The notes under the pieces are model-generated. The model was not told the DNA's origin. It saw only the letters and a program-made list of their open reading frames with translations, and ran no database searches. A stretch of 64,000 bases of DNA from Konateibacter massiliensis (GTDB taxonomy: Bacteria > Bacillota > Clostridia > Lachnospirales > Lachnospiraceae). This document shows, in pieces, positions 39,612 through 49,379 of the stretch. The stretch lies in the NCBI RefSeq assembly GCF_900184995.1, contig NZ_LT860099.1, positions 894,269 to 958,268 of the forward strand. The letters are read 5' to 3'. The position numbers and the translations under genes are program-made. Numbering within the stretch: the stretch's first letter is position 1; every line of letters starts with the position of its first letter.

Positions 39612-41054
39612 CTACTCTGACAAGTAAGGGTACAGGTCAACTACATAAGCCTTGAAATCCTGCACTGCTGTATCTTTATCCTTTTGTCCGTTTACATAAG
39701 CACTTACCTGATCATCAAATGCATTTGTAATATATAAGTCTTCTGCGCACATAGCCGGAAGGTCAATTTTCTCTGCAAGAGGTGAGAAGTATGCTAAGAA
39801 ATCCTGACCGCCAAGGAAGTCATATTTTCCAACGCCTTCTTGACTTAATGCAGCAACTGCTTCTTTATTGTTTACATAATCCAAAGAACCTCTACAGATA
39901 TTTTTCATAATCTCAGTATCACAAGTAGCTGCCTTCATAATCTTTCCAGCAAACTCCGGATCAGAGCATCCTGCGGTTGCACCTAACCATGTACCACCCC
40001 AATAGTAAGCCTGAGGACCTGCGCACATAGCCCAGTCGCCGTAAGTTCCTTCTCCAACCTTTTCGCCGCCGCTGTTTGCCTTCAATGTCCAGTGCAAGAA
40101 CCAAGTACATCCCATATAAGCAAATGTGTTATCGTTCTTTACGTTTGCTGCCCACTCATCGCTCCACTGTGATGTGCCGTTTGTCAAGCCTGCATCCTGT
40201 AATGCTTTTGCATAATCCATGTAGTTTAACATGGTATCTTCTACTGATACAACAGAATTCTCATCATACCAAGCATTTTCTCTTGAAGCCTGATATACAC
40301 GTTTTACATCATCAACACCTGAGAATAATTTTGTCTCGCCGTTGGAAGCTTCAAGAATTTTCTTTCCTGTTGCAAGCATGGTATCCCAGTCTTTAAAGAA
40401 TTCCTGAACCTTATCCGGATCAGATGTTCCAAGATACTTCTCTGCCAAGCTTCTGCGATACATCATTGCACCAGGAGCTGCCTGCCATGATAATCCTTTT
40501 ACCTGTCCGTCTACAGTTGCAGCATCAATTGTGTACTGATACATATTCTTCATATCTGCTTCTGTAATGCCAAGGTCCGTTACCGGAAGTGTATAATCAC
40601 TTTCTGTATACTTCATGATGTAATCCATTTCCATAGCAATCATATCTGGATACTGTGGATTTGTCGGATCTTCTAACAACGCATCAATCTTAGTCTGATA
40701 GTAGTCAGTACCACCTGTGTTTACGTATACGATTCTGTCTGCATCTTCCGGATAGGCTTCTGCAAAGTACTTAATAACGTTGTTCATTACATCTGCATTC
40801 CAACAGTAAACATAGAAAGCATCTTCAGCATCCGGATTACCTATAATTTCATTTTCAGGAATTTCCTCTTCTGCTGTCTCTGCTGCTGCCGCATCTGCTG
40901 TGTCTGTCACCTCAGTCGTGTCTGCCGCTTCTGTTGTGTCCGTCGTCTCGGTTGTTGTAGCTTCTGTTGAAGTAGTTCCCGAACTACCACAACCTGCAAG
41001 TGAAAGTGTTACCATTGATGCTGCCAGTGCTAGCGCCAACATTTTTTTCTTCAT
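39612..41054 (-). CDS. Carbohydrate-binding lipoprotein of an ABC importer
   Basis: A 480-residue extracellular solute-binding protein (family 1). The signal ends in the lipobox 'LAGCGSSG' (Cys near residue 22), followed by a Thr/Ala/Glu-rich linker (about residues 24-65) and the mature domain, which opens 'AFYVYCWNADVMNNVIKYF'. Aromatic residues (many Trp and Tyr) in the middle fit a disaccharide or oligosaccharide pocket. In position, directly downstream of a LacI regulator and divergent from cellobiose phosphorylase, it should bind cellobiose or a similar beta-glucoside. ATG 41054 has AGGGAGGAAA. The linker's low complexity is usual for surface lipoproteins of this family. Confidence 0.9.
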   Translation of the reverse strand: MKKKMLALALAASMVTLSLAGCGSSGTTSTEATTTETTDTTEAADTTEVTDTADAAAAETAEEEIPENEIIGNPDAEDAFYVYCWNADVMNNVIKYFAEAYPEDADRIVYVNTGGTDYYQTKIDALLEDPTNPQYPDMIAMEMDYIMKYTESDYTLPVTDLGITEADMKNMYQYTIDAATVDGQVKGLSWQAAPGAMMYRRSLAEKYLGTSDPDKVQEFFKDWDTMLATGKKILEASNGETKLFSGVDDVKRVYQASRENAWYDENSVVSVEDTMLNYMDYAKALQDAGLTNGTSQWSDEWAANVKNDNTFAYMGCTWFLHWTLKANSGGEKVGEGTYGDWAMCAGPQAYYWGGTWLGATAGCSDPEFAGKIMKAATCDTEIMKNICRGSLDYVNNKEAVAALSQEGVGKYDFLGGQDFLAYFSPLAEKIDLPAMCAEDLYITNAFDDQVSAYVNGQKDKDTAVQDFKAYVVDLYPYLSE

Positions 41055-41110
41055 ATTCCTTTTCCTCCCTTAATTTAATTAATTGGGTTATTGTCGTACA
41101 GTTATAAACT

Positions 41111-42130
41111 CTAACTGTTACCACCGATTCGTTTTACCGATTCACCCTCTAAAACCACGCCTTCTACTATTACTCTTTCAATTACCGCTGACTTTGGTTT
41201 CTCGATTAGCTGAATCAGCTTCTTTGCCGCCAACCTTCCAAGATTTTTCGTATCCTGCTTCAAGGTTGTAAGCCTTGGATCCAAAACCTGCGAGAGTCTT
41301 AAACCATCGTAACCCACTACCGAAATATCATCCGGAATTTTAAGTCCCCTCTCCTTTATCACATTGATGCCACCGATACTGGAGAAGTCATCCGGGTAAA
41401 TAATACAGGTAGGACGATTTGCTAAATTCAAAAGCTCTCTTGTCAATATAGCGGAGGATTCCGTATCGTGGTAAATACCCTCCTTCACATATTCATCCGG
41501 TACAACTATCCCCAAACTGTCCAGAGTCTTGTAAAAGCTCCCCACACGATTCTGGGTTACCGAAGAATCGGCACCGTGAATATATGCGATTTTTCTATGA
41601 CCCATTTCATAGATATAAGTGATCAGATCCTTCATGCCCTTAATATTGTCAGATATCACTGCAATCCGATTGTTGAAAGTATAGTCGATCGTAACAACCG
41701 GTAAATCGCTTCTGACCAATTCTAAAACCTCAGGATCATGAAAGTCCACACACGCTATAACAACACCGTCCACCCCCCGATACTTGCTGTGCTCCAGATA
41801 AGACATGGAGCTATGTACTTTGTTTCGGTTGATAAAGGTAATGTCATATCCTTCCTGTTCTGCCGCTACTTTAAAGCTATCCAGCACGTGGGAAAAATAT
41901 TCATGGGTCAAACCACTCTGAGCCTCATCCACAAACAGCACTCCTATATTATAGGTTCTGTTTGTTTTTAACGCTCGCGCCGATGAATTCGGAAAATATC
42001 CCATTTCTTTTGCCGTTTTTCTAATAAACTCCTTCGTGGACTCTCCAATATCACTATGATCATTTAGTGCTTTGCTTATTGTAGCCACTGATACCCCACA
42101 TTTTTGGGCTATATCCTTCATAGATACCAT
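41111..42130 (-). CDS. LacI-family repressor of the disaccharide locus
   Basis: A 339-residue repressor starting at ATG 42130 (GGAGGAAATACAA upstream). The N-terminal helix-turn-helix is 'SMKDIAQKCGVSVATISKALND' (about residues 3-24), the hinge helix follows ('SSARALKTNRTYNIGVLFVD'), and the remaining 270 residues form the periplasmic-binding-protein-like sensing domain, with 'VDGVVIACVDF', 'DDISVVGYDGLRLSQVLDPRLTTLKQD' in the usual positions. It probably senses cellobiose or its product and represses both the importer operon in which it lies and the divergent GH94 gene, through repeated ACTTAATCGTTTTC sites at both transcription starts. Confidence 0.92.
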   Translation of the reverse strand: MVSMKDIAQKCGVSVATISKALNDHSDIGESTKEFIRKTAKEMGYFPNSSARALKTNRTYNIGVLFVDEAQSGLTHEYFSHVLDSFKVAAEQEGYDITFINRNKVHSSMSYLEHSKYRGVDGVVIACVDFHDPEVLELVRSDLPVVTIDYTFNNRIAVISDNIKGMKDLITYIYEMGHRKIAYIHGADSSVTQNRVGSFYKTLDSLGIVVPDEYVKEGIYHDTESSAILTRELLNLANRPTCIIYPDDFSSIGGINVIKERGLKIPDDISVVGYDGLRLSQVLDPRLTTLKQDTKNLGRLAAKKLIQLIEKPKSAVIERVIVEGVVLEGESVKRIGGNS

Positions 42131-42219
42131 TTGTATTTCCTCCAATTAAAAATGTCGGTTTTATGTACTGCTCTGTTTATTATACTCGGTAATAACTCTT
42201 TTAAACAGGATATTTTAAA

Positions 42220-42233
42220 ACTTAATCGTTTTC
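42220..42233. promoter_or_regulatory. LacI operator-like site at the lacI/importer promoter
   Basis: ACTTAATCGTTTTC, within AAAAC-N6-GTTTT dyad symmetry (about 42217-42232). It lies at about +2 to +15 of the transcript from the promoter at 42242-42270. The identical 14-mer occurs at 42519-42532. Confidence 0.6.
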
Positions 42234-42241
42234 GTAACTCT

Positions 42242-42270
42242 AATATACAACATATTTTATACTTTTGCAA
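42242..42270 (-). promoter_or_regulatory. Promoter of the LacI/importer operon
   Basis: On the minus strand TTGCAA (plus 42265-42270), a 17-bp spacer and TATATT (plus 42242-42247), about 110 bp before the LacI ATG. Confidence 0.7.
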
Positions 42271-42462
42271 GTATATTTTTTAATTTTTTGTATGTTTTAA
42301 CTTACTTCCTATTAATATATGGGATTAAATTAACACATTTTACATGTATTTTTCATATTTTTCGAATATTACGTGTTATTTTACGAATACCTTTACTGTA
42401 TATATTTTCGTACAAGCATTTTCGACTTATTTTAATTAAATACATTTTTCTTAATTATCCTC

Positions 42463-42491
42463 TTGATTTATGGGGGATTATAGACTATACT
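42463..42491 (+). promoter_or_regulatory. Promoter of the GH94 gene
   Basis: TTGATT (42463-42468), a 17-bp spacer and TATACT (42486-42491). The operator-like site at 42519-42532 follows about 20 bp after the expected start. The AT-rich stretch between the two promoters (42271-42462) shows no other feature. Confidence 0.65.
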
Positions 42492-42518
42492 AATGACACT
42501 AGATATTGTTTTGTATTT

Positions 42519-42532
42519 ACTTAATCGTTTTC
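42519..42532. promoter_or_regulatory. LacI operator-like site at the GH94 promoter
   Basis: ACTTAATCGTTTTC, identical to the site at 42220-42233, downstream of the GH94 transcription start, where a bound repressor would block elongation. Confidence 0.6.
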
Positions 42533-42586
42533 TAAAATGTAGTTTTTTTAATTCTTACCCTAGAAATATTAGAATGGAGAATCGAT

Positions 42587-45022
42587 ATGAAATTTGGATT
42601 TTTTGACGATAACGAGAAGGAATATGTGATTACAACGCCTAAAACTCCGCTTCCATGGATTAACTATTTAGGCTCAAAGGATTTCTTTTCTCTTTATTCC
42701 AACACAAGCGGCGGCTATTCTTTTTATAAAGACGCAAAGCTTTTACGCCTTACGCGCTACCGCTATAACAATGTACCGGCAGATAACGGCGGCAAATATT
42801 TTTACATAAACGATAACGGAACCGTTTGGAATCCGGGCTGGCAGCCTGCAAAGACAGCGCTCGACTCCTATGAATGCCGTCACGGGCTTGGCTACAGCAA
42901 AATCACCTCCTCAAAGGCTGATCTGGAGGCTTCTGTTTTGGCATTTGTTCCGTTAAAGGACAACTGTGAAATCAATCAGCTCGTACTTACGAACCGTTCC
43001 GACAAAGCAAAAACGTTTTCGCTTTTTTCTTATGTAGAATTCTGCTTATGGAACGCGATGGATGACATGACAAATTTTCAGCGTAACTTAAATATCGGTG
43101 AGGTTGAAATTGAAAATTCCGTTATTTATCACAAGACCGAATACAGAGAAAGAAGAAACCACTATGCTTTTTATGGTGTAAACAAAAAAGCGGACGGCTT
43201 CGACACAAGCAGAGATGCTTTTCTCGGCTCATACAGGGGAAGCGATAATCCTCTTGTCGTAGAGCAGCAATCCGCTTCCAATTCCGTTGCAAGCGGCTGG
43301 AGTCCGATCGGCTCACACTATTTCAGCATTACGCTTCAGCCGGGTGAGGCAAAAAGCTTTATATTCGTTCTCGGATATATTCAGAATAAGGAAGAAGAAA
43401 AATGGGAACGCGCAGGCGTTATCAACAAGGCTCCTGCAAAAGCTGTTTTAGAGCGCTATAAAAATGACAGCGACGTTACTGCTGCTCTGGCAGAATTAAA
43501 AGCTTACTGGCAGACTCTTCTCTCCAAGTATCAGGTAGAGAGCGGCGACCAGAAGCTGAACCGCATGGTTAATATTTGGAACCAATATCAATGTATGGTT
43601 ACCTTCAATATGTCCCGTTCCGCCTCCTATTATGAATCAGGAACCGGGCGAGGCATGGGCTTCCGTGATTCCTGCCAAGATCTTCTCGGCTTCGTACATT
43701 TGATACCGGACCGGGCAAGAGAACGCATTATCGACATCGCTTCCACCCAGTTTGAGGACGGCAGCGCTTACCACCAATACCAGCCTTTGACCAAAAAAGG
43801 TAATTTGGATGTCGGAAGCGGCTTTAACGACGATCCGCTTTGGCTTATCGCTTGTGTGTCAGCTTACATAAAAGAAACCGGAGATTTTTCTATTTTGGAA
43901 GAAATGGTTCCGTTTGATAACGACGCATCCAAGAGCGCTTCCCTTTTTGAGCATTTAAGACGCTCCTTAAACTACACCATCACTCATTTAGGACCGCATA
44001 AGCTTCCTTTAATCGGACGTGCGGATTGGAACGACTGCTTAAACTTAAACTGTTTTTCCAAGGAACCGGGTGAATCCTTCCAGACAACAGGACCATCCGA
44101 GGGACCTGTTGCAGAATCTGTTTTCATTGCCGGTATGTTTGTAAAATACGGCAGGGAATACGCTGCTCTCTGCCGACAAATCGGAAAGTCTGATGAAGCA
44201 GCACGAGCTTTGCAAGCGGTAGATGAAATGTACCAAAGTGTTCTCGAAAGCGGCTGGGATGGCGACTGGTTTATCCGTGCTTATGATGCTGAAAGCAAAA
44301 AGATAGGCTCCCATGAATGTGAAGAGGGGCAAATCTTCATTGAGCCACAGGGCTTCTGTGTACTCGCAGGAATCGGTGTCGAAGAAGGACTCGCTCAAAA
44401 AGCGCTTGATTCCGTTAAGAAAAGACTGGATACAAAATACGGCGTTATGCTTTTACAGCCTGCCTATACAAAATATTATTTAAATTTGGGTGAAATCTCC
44501 TCCTATCCGCCGGGATATAAGGAAAACGCAGGTATCTTCTGCCACAATAATCCATGGGTTTCCATCGCAGAGACCGTAATCGGGCGCGGTGACAGAGCAT
44601 TTGAAATCTATAAGAAAACCTGCCCTGCTTATATCGAGGATATTAGTGAAATTCACCGCACGGAGCCATACGTTTATTCTCAGATGATTGCCGGAGCTGA
44701 TGCTCACTTCCACGGGGAGGCTAAAAACAGTTGGCTTACCGGTACTGCCGCATGGACCTTTGTCAACGTGTCTCAGTACATTCTCGGTATTTTGCCGGAT
44801 TACAGTGGACTTATCGTCAATCCTTGTATTCCTGCAGGCTTTGGTGATTTCACATTGACAAGAGAATTCAGAAACGCCAATTACCACATTACAGTAAAAA
44901 ATGAAAACGCTGTTCAAAAAGGCGTGAAGAAAATTATTGTAGACGGCACGGAACTTGACGGTAATTTAATTCCTTTTGAGGAAGGAAAATCAACCTATCA
45001 GGTTACTGTGATTATGGGTTAG
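42587..45022 (+). CDS. GH94 cellobiose phosphorylase
   Basis: An 811-residue cytoplasmic glycoside phosphorylase that splits cellobiose with phosphate into glucose 1-phosphate and glucose. The N-terminus ('[20 protein letters not shown]') and total length match known clostridial cellobiose phosphorylases. The catalytic Asp lies in '[11 protein letters not shown]' (D480 and D483), near '[14 protein letters not shown]' and 'GDWFIRAYD' in the (alpha/alpha)6 barrel, and '[23 protein letters not shown]' completes the active site. Related enzymes act on cellodextrins, chitobiose or laminaribiose; the length favours cellobiose. It is divergent from the LacI/importer operon, so import and phosphorolysis are co-regulated. 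Confidence 0.9.
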   Translation: MKFGFFDDNEKEYVITTPKTPLPWINYLGSKDFFSLYSNTSGGYSFYKDAKLLRLTRYRYNNVPADNGGKYFYINDNGTVWNPGWQPAKTALDSYECRHGLGYSKITSSKADLEASVLAFVPLKDNCEINQLVLTNRSDKAKTFSLFSYVEFCLWNAMDDMTNFQRNLNIGEVEIENSVIYHKTEYRERRNHYAFYGVNKKADGFDTSRDAFLGSYRGSDNPLVVEQQSASNSVASGWSPIGSHYFSITLQPGEAKSFIFVLGYIQNKEEEKWERAGVINKAPAKAVLERYKNDSDVTAALAELKAYWQTLLSKYQVESGDQKLNRMVNIWNQYQCMVTFNMSRSASYYESGTGRGMGFRDSCQDLLGFVHLIPDRARERIIDIASTQFEDGSAYHQYQPLTKKGNLDVGSGFNDDPLWLIACVSAYIKETGDFSILEEMVPFDNDASKSASLFEHLRRSLNYTITHLGPHKLPLIGRADWNDCLNLNCFSKEPGESFQTTGPSEGPVAESVFIAGMFVKYGREYAALCRQIGKSDEAARALQAVDEMYQSVLESGWDGDWFIRAYDAESKKIGSHECEEGQIFIEPQGFCVLAGIGVEEGLAQKALDSVKKRLDTKYGVMLLQPAYTKYYLNLGEISSYPPGYKENAGIFCHNNPWVSIAETVIGRGDRAFEIYKKTCPAYIEDISEIHRTEPYVYSQMIAGADAHFHGEAKNSWLTGTAAWTFVNVSQYILGILPDYSGLIVNPCIPAGFGDFTLTREFRNANYHITVKNENAVQKGVKKIIVDGTELDGNLIPFEEGKSTYQVTVIMG

Positions 45023-45081
45023 TTTAACCCAAATACATCTTTAAGTATCCTCTCGCCAAGCGCGATTGATAGATTGACAGC

Positions 45082-45111
45082 AAAAAGGGAAGTCTGCGGA
45101 CTTCCCTTTTT
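45082..45111 (+). terminator. Terminator of the GH94 gene
   Basis: A perfect 13-bp stem: AAAAAGGGAAGTC (45082-45094) and GACTTCCCTTTTT (45099-45111), with a four-base loop. A degenerate copy of the AGTGTGAGC-type hairpin follows at about 45137-45168. Confidence 0.92.
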
Positions 45112-45178
45112 GTTGCTTTGCAACCCACTCGGGCGCAAAGTATGAACAAAGCTCACACTTTCTTATATTTCACTTTTT

Positions 45179-47359
45179 TCAGACCTTAAATGCGCTCACC
45201 GCGCCGATTAACTCTTCTGCCATATTGGCAAGATCAGTTGCGGACTTAGATATTTCCTCCGACACATTCGCCTGCTCCTCGGTTGCCGCTGTGATTTCCT
45301 CCACGCTGGCACCCGATTCCTCAATGATGACTGACATCTTCTCTACCGCTTGTGTAACAGCTGCACTGGAGTCTTTCACCGTTTCCACATGATCGACCAC
45401 CTCATCCATGCCTGACACAAGCTCATGTACCGTCTTAGAAATTTCTTCAAATGCAGCCTTTGATTCCTGTACCGTCTGTATTCCAACTGAAACAAATTCT
45501 GTCTCGCTGTGCATCAATTTATTTGCCGCATGAATACTCTCCGTGATGCGGTCAATCAATACGGAAATACCCTTCGCTGATTCCTGTGACTGCGCTGCCA
45601 ATTTTCCGATTTCATCTGCAACAACACCAAATCCCCTGCCGCTTTCGCCTGCTCTCGCCGCCTCAATTGAAGCATTCAGTGACAACAGGTTCGTCTCTTC
45701 CGCAATCTCGGTAATCATGTTGTTAATCGTACCTATTTCAGCAGACTGACGAATCAATTCGCCCATAACGTCCTCAATCTTTTCCGTTTGATGTTTAATC
45801 TGTTCCATTCCGTTGATGGCAGAGCCGATTTTTTCTTCTCCGACCTTTGCCTTTGTGCTTACCACACCGGCTTCCTTGGACATATCATTAATACGGCCAA
45901 CGGAGTTAGATAACTTGGTATTCATATCATGTGTCATCGTATTAATTGTCTCAACGTATTCCGTCTGCTCCTGCGCGCTTGTACTCATATCAAACATTCT
46001 GTTTGAAATACTTTCCGCAGTCGAGGTTGTCTCCTCTGATGAGCTTGACAATTCCTCGCTGGAGCTTGATAAAGAAGCTGATATCTCAGAAATATGGTAA
46101 ATAAGATTTCTTATATTTCGTATCATTGTGCTGAGGCTTCTTGATACCTGCTCTAATTCATCACCTTCTGTCGCCACATATACCTCACACTTTTTACAGT
46201 TTGTCATCTTGGACGCTGCATTTCCCTGTACGACACCGTCGCATAGAGTACCTGTCATCTCCCAGCATTTCAAATTTTCGCTCTTGTAAGCAGGGCAATC
46301 CGGTTCGTTACATTCCCTGATTTCCCAACACTTCTCAAGCTCTTTTTCTTCCATATGGACAGTTAAATCACCGCCGGTAACAACCTCCATAATTCCCTGT
46401 ACCCTTTTGATTCTCTTAATCATAAGATAAGAGTTAAAGCCTGTTGCAAGTGTCGCTATAATGGTCATAAAAACACCGATTGCAATCGCTTCCATAAGCA
46501 TCACTTTCACATCGGCTAAATATTCGGACTTTACCGCATTGACCGAAAGAGACCACCCTCCGATCGGCGCATATACATTTAGCTTTTCTACTCCGTTAAA
46601 AGTGTAGCTTAAAACACCTGTGTTTCCTGCTGTCATATCCGGAAGCACTGCTGTAAGCTCCGGCACTCCAATGTCCGCAATATTAGTTTGAATATATTTG
46701 GAATCAGGATGATATAAAAATACACCATTCTCATCAATCAAATATGCATATCCGTTCTCTCCAACCTTCACTGCCGACAGTATCTCATTCACATATTGTA
46801 CATTCATGGAAATTGCCAAAACACCTGCCACTGTTCCATTTTTTTCAACCGGAACACTGACTACCTCGACATTATTTCCCGTTGATTTGGATGTAAGCAT
46901 TTCACTGCGGGCAGTGTTTCCTTTCAGGCTCTCTGCCACATATGACCGATCCGACAAATCTGTGCCAACCAGGCTATTGTTGTTCGTGTCAAATATTACT
47001 TTTCCTGTTTTATCAATCAGTAATATATTTTCCAAAAATCCATTATTATTATCTACTACACTGCTTGCTAAAGCCGCAAAGCGATCTGTGCTTCCGCCCA
47101 CTAATACATCCATGGTATCTGCGGACTTACTGAGAATTTTGAGCTGCACTTCATGATTGCTCCTAATGCTCTCTATCTCACTTTGTGCAGCCTGCAGTTT
47201 TAGCTGTATCTGTTTTTCGATCTCTGATGTGATTCTATTTGCACTTGAACGATATAATAGCGTTACAATACCTGATATCAAAACAATTAATATAATCAAA
47301 TTGATCACGACAGTTTTCAATAGCAAGCCGCTTTTCTTTCTCTTTGCTTTTACTTTCAT
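45179..47359 (-). CDS. Methyl-accepting chemotaxis protein with a cysteine-rich insert
   Basis: A 726-residue chemoreceptor. A first membrane segment (about 14-36) is followed by a dCache-type extracellular sensor (about 40-285; '[20 protein letters not shown]' is its second-lobe motif), a second segment (about 287-313), a HAMP region and the methyl-accepting signalling domain (about 440-726, with '[19 protein letters not shown]' as the hairpin tip). Between HAMP and the signalling helices lies an insert with seven cysteines (344, 350, 355, 365, 373, 388, 391), beginning CWEIREC and including KCWEMTG, like the two-CW motif of some anaerobe receptors. It is transcribed behind a c-di-GMP-II riboswitch. 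ATG 47359 has a GGGAGGC site. Confidence 0.93.
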   Translation of the reverse strand: MKVKAKRKKSGLLLKTVVINLIILIVLISGIVTLLYRSSANRITSEIEKQIQLKLQAAQSEIESIRSNHEVQLKILSKSADTMDVLVGGSTDRFAALASSVVDNNNGFLENILLIDKTGKVIFDTNNNSLVGTDLSDRSYVAESLKGNTARSEMLTSKSTGNNVEVVSVPVEKNGTVAGVLAISMNVQYVNEILSAVKVGENGYAYLIDENGVFLYHPDSKYIQTNIADIGVPELTAVLPDMTAGNTGVLSYTFNGVEKLNVYAPIGGWSLSVNAVKSEYLADVKVMLMEAIAIGVFMTIIATLATGFNSYLMIKRIKRVQGIMEVVTGGDLTVHMEEKELEKCWEIRECNEPDCPAYKSENLKCWEMTGTLCDGVVQGNAASKMTNCKKCEVYVATEGDELEQVSRSLSTMIRNIRNLIYHISEISASLSSSSEELSSSSEETTSTAESISNRMFDMSTSAQEQTEYVETINTMTHDMNTKLSNSVGRINDMSKEAGVVSTKAKVGEEKIGSAINGMEQIKHQTEKIEDVMGELIRQSAEIGTINNMITEIAEETNLLSLNASIEAARAGESGRGFGVVADEIGKLAAQSQESAKGISVLIDRITESIHAANKLMHSETEFVSVGIQTVQESKAAFEEISKTVHELVSGMDEVVDHVETVKDSSAAVTQAVEKMSVIIEESGASVEEITAATEEQANVSEEISKSATDLANMAEELIGAVSAFKV

Positions 47360-47413
47360 CTAAAAGCCTCCCTTGTTATTTTGACTACTCTAGTCTTCAT
47401 CTTTTTGTGCACT

Positions 47414-47443
47414 ACAAAATGAGGGGGCATTTTTCGCCTCCTC
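47414..47443 (-). terminator. Terminator in the riboswitch expression platform
   Basis: On the minus strand GAGGAGGC and GCCCCCTC (plus 47436-47443 and 47421-47428) pair with one mismatch, followed by ATTTTGT. A second stable hairpin (TGACC/GGTCA, about 47450-47467) lies just upstream. They sit between the aptamer and the chemoreceptor ATG, about 60 bp before it. Confidence 0.55.
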
Positions 47444-47540
47444 TATTGCTGACCATCCCCTTGGTCAGTCATCTCTTCTCCACCTCACTTCTATTATGTA
47501 TATGTTCGCAGTCACCTGTCAGTTTTTAATCAATTTTGAA

Positions 47541-47630
47541 ATTATCACAAATTGGCCGGTTGCACAACTAACTCCGAATTCCATATGTGCCCAGATATAG
47601 GAATCCCTCAACGTTTCCAACAGTGTAATC
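47541..47630 (-). ncRNA. c-di-GMP-II riboswitch
   Basis: Read on the minus strand the segment has GGAAAC (plus 47613-47618), then GGGCAC, GAGUUAGU and GUGCAACCG, in the order and spacing of the class-II c-di-GMP riboswitch of Clostridia. The pseudoknot strands GAUUCC and GGAAUU are complementary although they differ from the clostridial example I remember, and the closing P1 stem (UUGG with CCAA, extended by CAC/GUG) is present. It precedes a chemoreceptor gene, a known target type for this riboswitch. Identification is from recall of the consensus. Confidence 0.85.
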
Positions 47631-47728
47631 TTGCTTTTGGTTTATGAGTTTGCATTATATTATAAGATAAATAGGACTAAATTACTAGGGAATTAAAGAT
47701 TAAATCTTTATAAATTTATATATTTACT

Positions 47729-49366
47729 TTATCTTCCATATATTTTTACATAAGCAAGCAGCGGCATAATTTGGTCAAACGAGGTAATCTGAGTGCCGTC
47801 CTCCATGCCGAATGCACCGTTATAGGCAAGCCCGGTGTCATCAATTCTCATTTTCTCCATCTTTCTCACCGCCTGATTGACAAGACTCGCATCCTCCTCG
47901 TTCGCCCCAATCATAGCAATCAGCGCATATACTGCTGTAGAATCATAATTATATCCTTCTGCCACCGTTCCTTTCACCGTATACCGCGCCTTCACACCCG
48001 CCCCGTTCATCTGCGTTTTCAGCCAGTTAAGCGTACTTTGCGGCAGCAAATCTGCCTCGGAAAGATGCAAAAGTGTTACCATCGCCTCTGCCATGTTCAA
48101 ATCATCTTTTTCGTATTTCTTTGTTTTATAATTATACCAGCTATAATACAGCGGAAAATCATCGCTAATCTGTCCTTCTATCAGCAGTTCCTTGCAATTC
48201 TCATATGCCCCTGCAAAAGAGTCATCCGCCTCAGACAGCTTTTGCATTGCCACCAAATCCCCATAGCATAAGGTAAAACGTTTTGCATACTCTTTATCGT
48301 CCGCATCATAGAAATCAACAAACTTTCCGTTCTTCTGTCCAAATTTCAAAATCTGTGACTGATAAGTTTCTATTATCTCCTCATAGCCCCCCCACAAATC
48401 CTGTGCCGTCGTGAGCGCATCGTAGATTCGAAGGTCATCAATCAGTGCATTTACCTGGCTCGCCTCCCCATCCTTCACGGTCCATGCGGTCAGTCCATCT
48501 TTCCACATATAGGTCTGAACAAACCAAAAGACCTCGTCAAACAGCTCCTTGTCCTGAATATTGGCTGCATACTCTAGCATTGCTCCTTCACTTTCGCTTA
48601 AGATATCAGAGGCATAGGTAACACCACTGTCACTGCTATAGGCACTGTGGATTCCGCCGTTTTCATCCATCATTTGATTTGTGATAAACGAAGCCAGCGC
48701 ATCGCTTCCTCCGTTTAATGCCTTATTTAATATAGCCTCAAACTTACTCTCCTGCGTAATCTGCTTTGGCGACCACGCCGTTATAATACCGTTTTCATCC
48801 AAAAAAAGTGTTGTTGGAATGTTATGGATTCCTAATCTGTCATATCCGCTAAGCTCCTCATCAAAATAAAGACCTTCTCCTATATTTAAACTGTCAAAAT
48901 AGGCGAGTGCACTTTCCTTCGTCTCCTTGTCACCGTCTGTTTTGTTGATAAAAACAAAATTAATGTCACCATACTGCTTGGACAATTCCATGTACTGCGC
49001 CATCAAAGGCATCTGTTCCTCACAGTCACCACACCAGCTTGCCCAAAATACAACAACAGTCGGCTTCCCCTCAAATTCTGTAATATTGTGAAGCTCTCCC
49101 TTTTCATCGTAAAAAGTAAAATCGGGCACTTTACTGTATATCCAGCCGTTTTCCGGAAGCCAGAGGGTGCTGTCTGAAAGCCCTGCCTCCCAGTCATAGC
49201 CGTCCTCTGTCTGCTCCTCGCCTGCCAACTCTTCCTGTTCTAGCTCCGGTGCTTCTTTATCTCCGAATTTTATCAGAACAACGATTCCGATGACAACTAC
49301 TATTCCCAATGCCACAAAAACAGTAAACAGAATTCGTTCCACCTTTTTCAACGAATTATCTTTCAT
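47729..49366 (-). CDS. Membrane-anchored thioredoxin-GH8 fusion protein
   Basis: The 545-residue product has one N-terminal membrane segment (about 11-32), a TlpA/thioredoxin-like domain (about 76-215; redox motif WCGDC with C112/C115, cis-Pro in 'NIPTTLFLD') and a C-terminal (alpha/alpha)6 domain of GH8 type. In the latter 'SESEGAML' (E260) fits the general-acid position and 'NALIDDLRIYDAL' (D310/D311) the family's DgDL motif, as in BcsZ-type endoglucanases and GH8 chitosanases. Start ATG 49366 (TTAGGAGGGA). It is the last gene of the polysaccharide operon, 13 bp after its neighbour. A redox domain fused to a polymer hydrolase is unusual. Confidence 0.8.
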   Translation of the reverse strand: MKDNSLKKVERILFTVFVALGIVVVIGIVVLIKFGDKEAPELEQEELAGEEQTEDGYDWEAGLSDSTLWLPENGWIYSKVPDFTFYDEKGELHNITEFEGKPTVVVFWASWCGDCEEQMPLMAQYMELSKQYGDINFVFINKTDGDKETKESALAYFDSLNIGEGLYFDEELSGYDRLGIHNIPTTLFLDENGIITAWSPKQITQESKFEAILNKALNGGSDALASFITNQMMDENGGIHSAYSSDSGVTYASDILSESEGAMLEYAANIQDKELFDEVFWFVQTYMWKDGLTAWTVKDGEASQVNALIDDLRIYDALTTAQDLWGGYEEIIETYQSQILKFGQKNGKFVDFYDADDKEYAKRFTLCYGDLVAMQKLSEADDSFAGAYENCKELLIEGQISDDFPLYYSWYNYKTKKYEKDDLNMAEAMVTLLHLSEADLLPQSTLNWLKTQMNGAGVKARYTVKGTVAEGYNYDSTAVYALIAMIGANEEDASLVNQAVRKMEKMRIDDTGLAYNGAFGMEDGTQITSFDQIMPLLAYVKIYGR

Positions 49367-49379
49367 GTACACTTCCCTC

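Noticed and set aside
42288-42524. A 78-codon plus-strand frame in the LacI/GH94 intergenic region.
   Set aside because: It covers the promoter and operator sites, has no ribosome binding site and encodes low-complexity hydrophobic sequence typical of AT-rich noncoding DNA.
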